In this document: piece by piece, positions 62,339 through 64,000 of the stretch
Position numbering within the stretch: the first letter of the stretch is position 1
How the letters are laid out: each line of letters begins with the position of its first letter
Source of the DNA: JANQQN01 sp964519665
Lineage (GTDB): Bacteria; Myxococcota; Kuafuiibacteriia; Kuafuiibacteriales; Kuafuiibacteriaceae
Direction of reading: 5' to 3'
DNA length: 64,000 bases
Assembly: GCA_964519665.1 (NCBI GenBank)
Contig: CAZFIV010000012.1
Span: 1 to 64,000, forward strand
Made by a program: the position numbers and the translations under genes
Notes under the pieces: model-generated
Seen by the model: the letters and a program-made list of their open reading frames with translations, nothing else
Told to the model about the DNA's origin: nothing
The model's database searches: none

Positions 62339-64000
62339 GTGAGTAGACCTGTCAACTCTGACGCGGCCAACGAAGCCGCCTCTGGCATGCGGGTTTGCCC
62401 AGGTCCGCACATCTCATCATCACTCGAGGCTTATCTTTCGATCGTCCCGCAAGCCATGCTTCAGCTCGACCCCGGGGGCTGCATCGTCGTGGCCAACGAC
62501 GCGGCGGCCGACATCTTCGAGCACCGACGGTTGGCAGGATTGGACTGGTACGACGGGCTGGTGGCGCCGCCTGACCGGGCCAACGAGCGCGACCTTTATC
62601 GGAGGCTGATCACCGACGAGGGGCCTTTGGCCCGATCGGTTCGAGTTCGTACGGCGGGCGGTAAGCCCCGAACCCTGATCGTCCGCAGCAGCCTCTTGCG
62701 AGACGCAGAAGGCGTGCCGTGCGGGTCGCTGAACGCGGCCGAAGATGTGACCGAGCACCAGCCCTCGCAGAAGGTGCTTCAGGATACGCGCGACGCCCTC
62801 GAAGCCTATCAGTTCGCGCTCGATGCGTCCGCGATCGTGGCCATCACCGACCAGAGGGGCATCATTCAGCACGTCAACGAACAGTTCTGCGCAGTCAGCA
62901 AGTATCAGTCCGACGAATTGATCGGTCTGGATCATCGTGTTCTGAACTCCGGCTATCACTCCCGAGACTTCTTCAAAGAGTTGTGGTCGCGAATCGGGCG
63001 GGGGCTCGTGTGGCGCGGTGACATCCGCAACCGAGCCAAAGATGGAACCTACTACTGGGTCGCGACGACGATCGTTCCTTTCCTCGACAAGTCCGGAAAG
63101 CCGAAGCAGTACGTCGCGATCCGGTTCGAGATCACCGAGCGCAAGCTCGCCGAAACCGCGCTCGAACGTACGGTTCGAGACCTGGCCATGGCCCGCGAAG
63201 CCGAGGCTCGACGCGCCGAGGCCCTCCGAGACGCTCGAGATAGTCTGGAAGCCGCCAACCGCCGGATCCGGGAAGAGCAAGCCAAGCTGATTCAGGCCGA
63301 GAAGCTCTCCTCGATCGGGATGCTGGCATCCGGCGTCGCCCACGAGATCAACAACCCGCTCGCCGGGGTCATGAACTGCGTCAAGGCGCTCAGCGACGGG
63401 CGCGCCAAGGCGTCGCGACGAGACGAGTACTTCCGGACGGCGCTGGACGGCCTCGAACGGATCCAGCAGATCGTGCACGGCTTGCTCGACTACGCTCGCC
63501 AGCGTCCCCTGTCGTACTCCACGGTGGACGCGGAAGAGGTCATCGTCGCGTGCACCCGCCTCCTCGCCCCGTATCTTCGAAAGAACCAGGTCGAACTGCG
63601 ACCGGAGTTTCGGCCCGCCCAGCTACGAGCCGACCGCTCCCGAATCATGCAGGCGCTCATCAACGTGCTCTTGAATGCCATCTACGTGTCGCCTCGAAAC
63701 AGCGAAGTCGTCGTCTCGATCGTTCGAGCCCATCCGCTCATCGGTTTGGCGGTGCGCGACCACGGCCCCGGCATGCCGGACGACGTCCTGCAGAAGGCTT
63801 GCGACCCGTTCTTCACCACCAAACCAGAAGGGGAAGGTACCGGTCTCGGCTTGGCGGTCACCGCCAGCATTGTCCGCGCCCACGGTGGCCACGTGGACTT
63901 CGAAGTTCACGGTCGCGAAGGCGCGGACAGTCCCTGGGATCCCAAGCCAGATGCGCTAGGCTCGGCAGATTCCGGTACGACGGTCACCATCTGGCTGCCC
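62339..64000 (+). CDS. PAS-PAS histidine kinase, 3' end outside window
   Basis: At least 554 aa, open to the right edge. GTG 62339 is used; since the sigma-54 start would be about 6 bases upstream, ATG 62387 is an alternative. Two PAS domains: about 30-135 (QAMLQLDPGGCIVVANDAAADIF) and 155-270 (IVAITDQRGIIQHVNEQFCAVS, with the PAC end FLDKSGKPKQYVAIRFEITERK). A coiled coil follows, then HisKA with phospho-His335 in GMLASGVAHEINNPLAGVM, then a complete-looking HATPase: LINVLLNAI, VRDHGPGMP, FFTTKPEGEGTGLGLA. No transmembrane segment, so a cytosolic sensor. A response regulator may follow beyond the edge. Confidence 0.93.
   Translation, partial: MSRPVNSDAANEAASGMRVCPGPHISSSLEAYLSIVPQAMLQLDPGGCIVVANDAAADIFEHRRLAGLDWYDGLVAPPDRANERDLYRRLITDEGPLARSVRVRTAGGKPRTLIVRSSLLRDAEGVPCGSLNAAEDVTEHQPSQKVLQDTRDALEAYQFALDASAIVAITDQRGIIQHVNEQFCAVSKYQSDELIGLDHRVLNSGYHSRDFFKELWSRIGRGLVWRGDIRNRAKDGTYYWVATTIVPFLDKSGKPKQYVAIRFEITERKLAETALERTVRDLAMAREAEARRAEALRDARDSLEAANRRIREEQAKLIQAEKLSSIGMLASGVAHEINNPLAGVMNCVKALSDGRAKASRRDEYFRTALDGLERIQQIVHGLLDYARQRPLSYSTVDAEEVIVACTRLLAPYLRKNQVELRPEFRPAQLRADRSRIMQALINVLLNAIYVSPRNSEVVVSIVRAHPLIGLAVRDHGPGMPDDVLQKACDPFFTTKPEGEGTGLGLAVTASIVRAHGGHVDFEVHGREGADSPWDPKPDALGSADSGTTVTIWLP

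Overview
The window is GC-rich (roughly two-thirds G+C by eye) and densely coded. It encodes many lipoproteins, several ECF sigma factors with their membrane partners, sigma-54-type AAA+ regulators, CHAT and caspase peptidases, and long operons whose genes overlap by 4 bases. This points to a Gram-negative, myxobacterium-like (Myxococcota / former Deltaproteobacteria) organism. No rRNA, tRNA or ribosomal protein gene is present to confirm it. A run of exactly 100 N shows that this is a scaffolded draft, so some frameshifts may be sequencing errors.

Left region (1-12.2 kb): one plus-strand operon carrying a CHAT protease (cut by the window edge), two proteins of unknown fold, a soluble FtsH-like AAA+/zinc protease, an 85-aa acidic protein, a 1103-aa scaffold, a MoxR ATPase and a protein with a possible degenerate vWA domain. 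This matches the logic of the MoxR/vWA/FtsH 'ternary' biological conflict systems. From 12.3 to 19.3 kb lie an SGNH hydrolase, a broken receiver-like gene, an unusual LRR / zinc-finger / SDR fusion, a Roadblock-like protein and a frameshifted sigma / AgmX-like / DsbA fusion.

19.4-26.1 kb is the most striking part. It is a compact six-gene cluster (meh, divergent from smtA-smtB-mct-mcl-mch) for the complete glyoxylate-assimilating second cycle of the 3-hydroxypropionate bi-cycle, best known from Chloroflexus. It should convert propionyl-CoA-derived succinyl-CoA plus glyoxylate chemistry into pyruvate and acetyl-CoA.

26.3-42.1 kb holds an ECF sigma / membrane partner / exported caspase operon, lipoproteins, a small secreted papain-like protease pair, an alpha/beta-hydrolase pseudogene containing 74-bp tandem repeats next to a wax-ester synthase, a second ECF sigma operon with TPR and lipoprotein partners, purK-purE and a glutathionyl-hydroquinone reductase. 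Then come a 77-bp tandem repeat with the assembly gap, recQ, and two GAFTGA-less AAA+ regulators flanking a degenerate PAS histidine kinase.

48.4-59.7 kb is a carotenoid island in two divergent operons. The leftward one is crtY, crtE, crtI, crtB, an alpha/beta hydrolase and a CarA/CarH-like MerR-B12 regulator. The rightward one is crtC, a glycosyltransferase, crtD and crtW. Together they predict a monocyclic 4-keto, 1'-hydroxy (probably glycosylated) carotenoid of the deoxyflexixanthin/myxobacton type. Its right end carries a 22-bp terminal-inverted-repeat element that supplies the crtW stop codon, followed by a gene remnant. The window ends with a K+ channel with RCK domains, a secreted protein and a PAS histidine kinase behind a good sigma-54 promoter, cut by the right edge.
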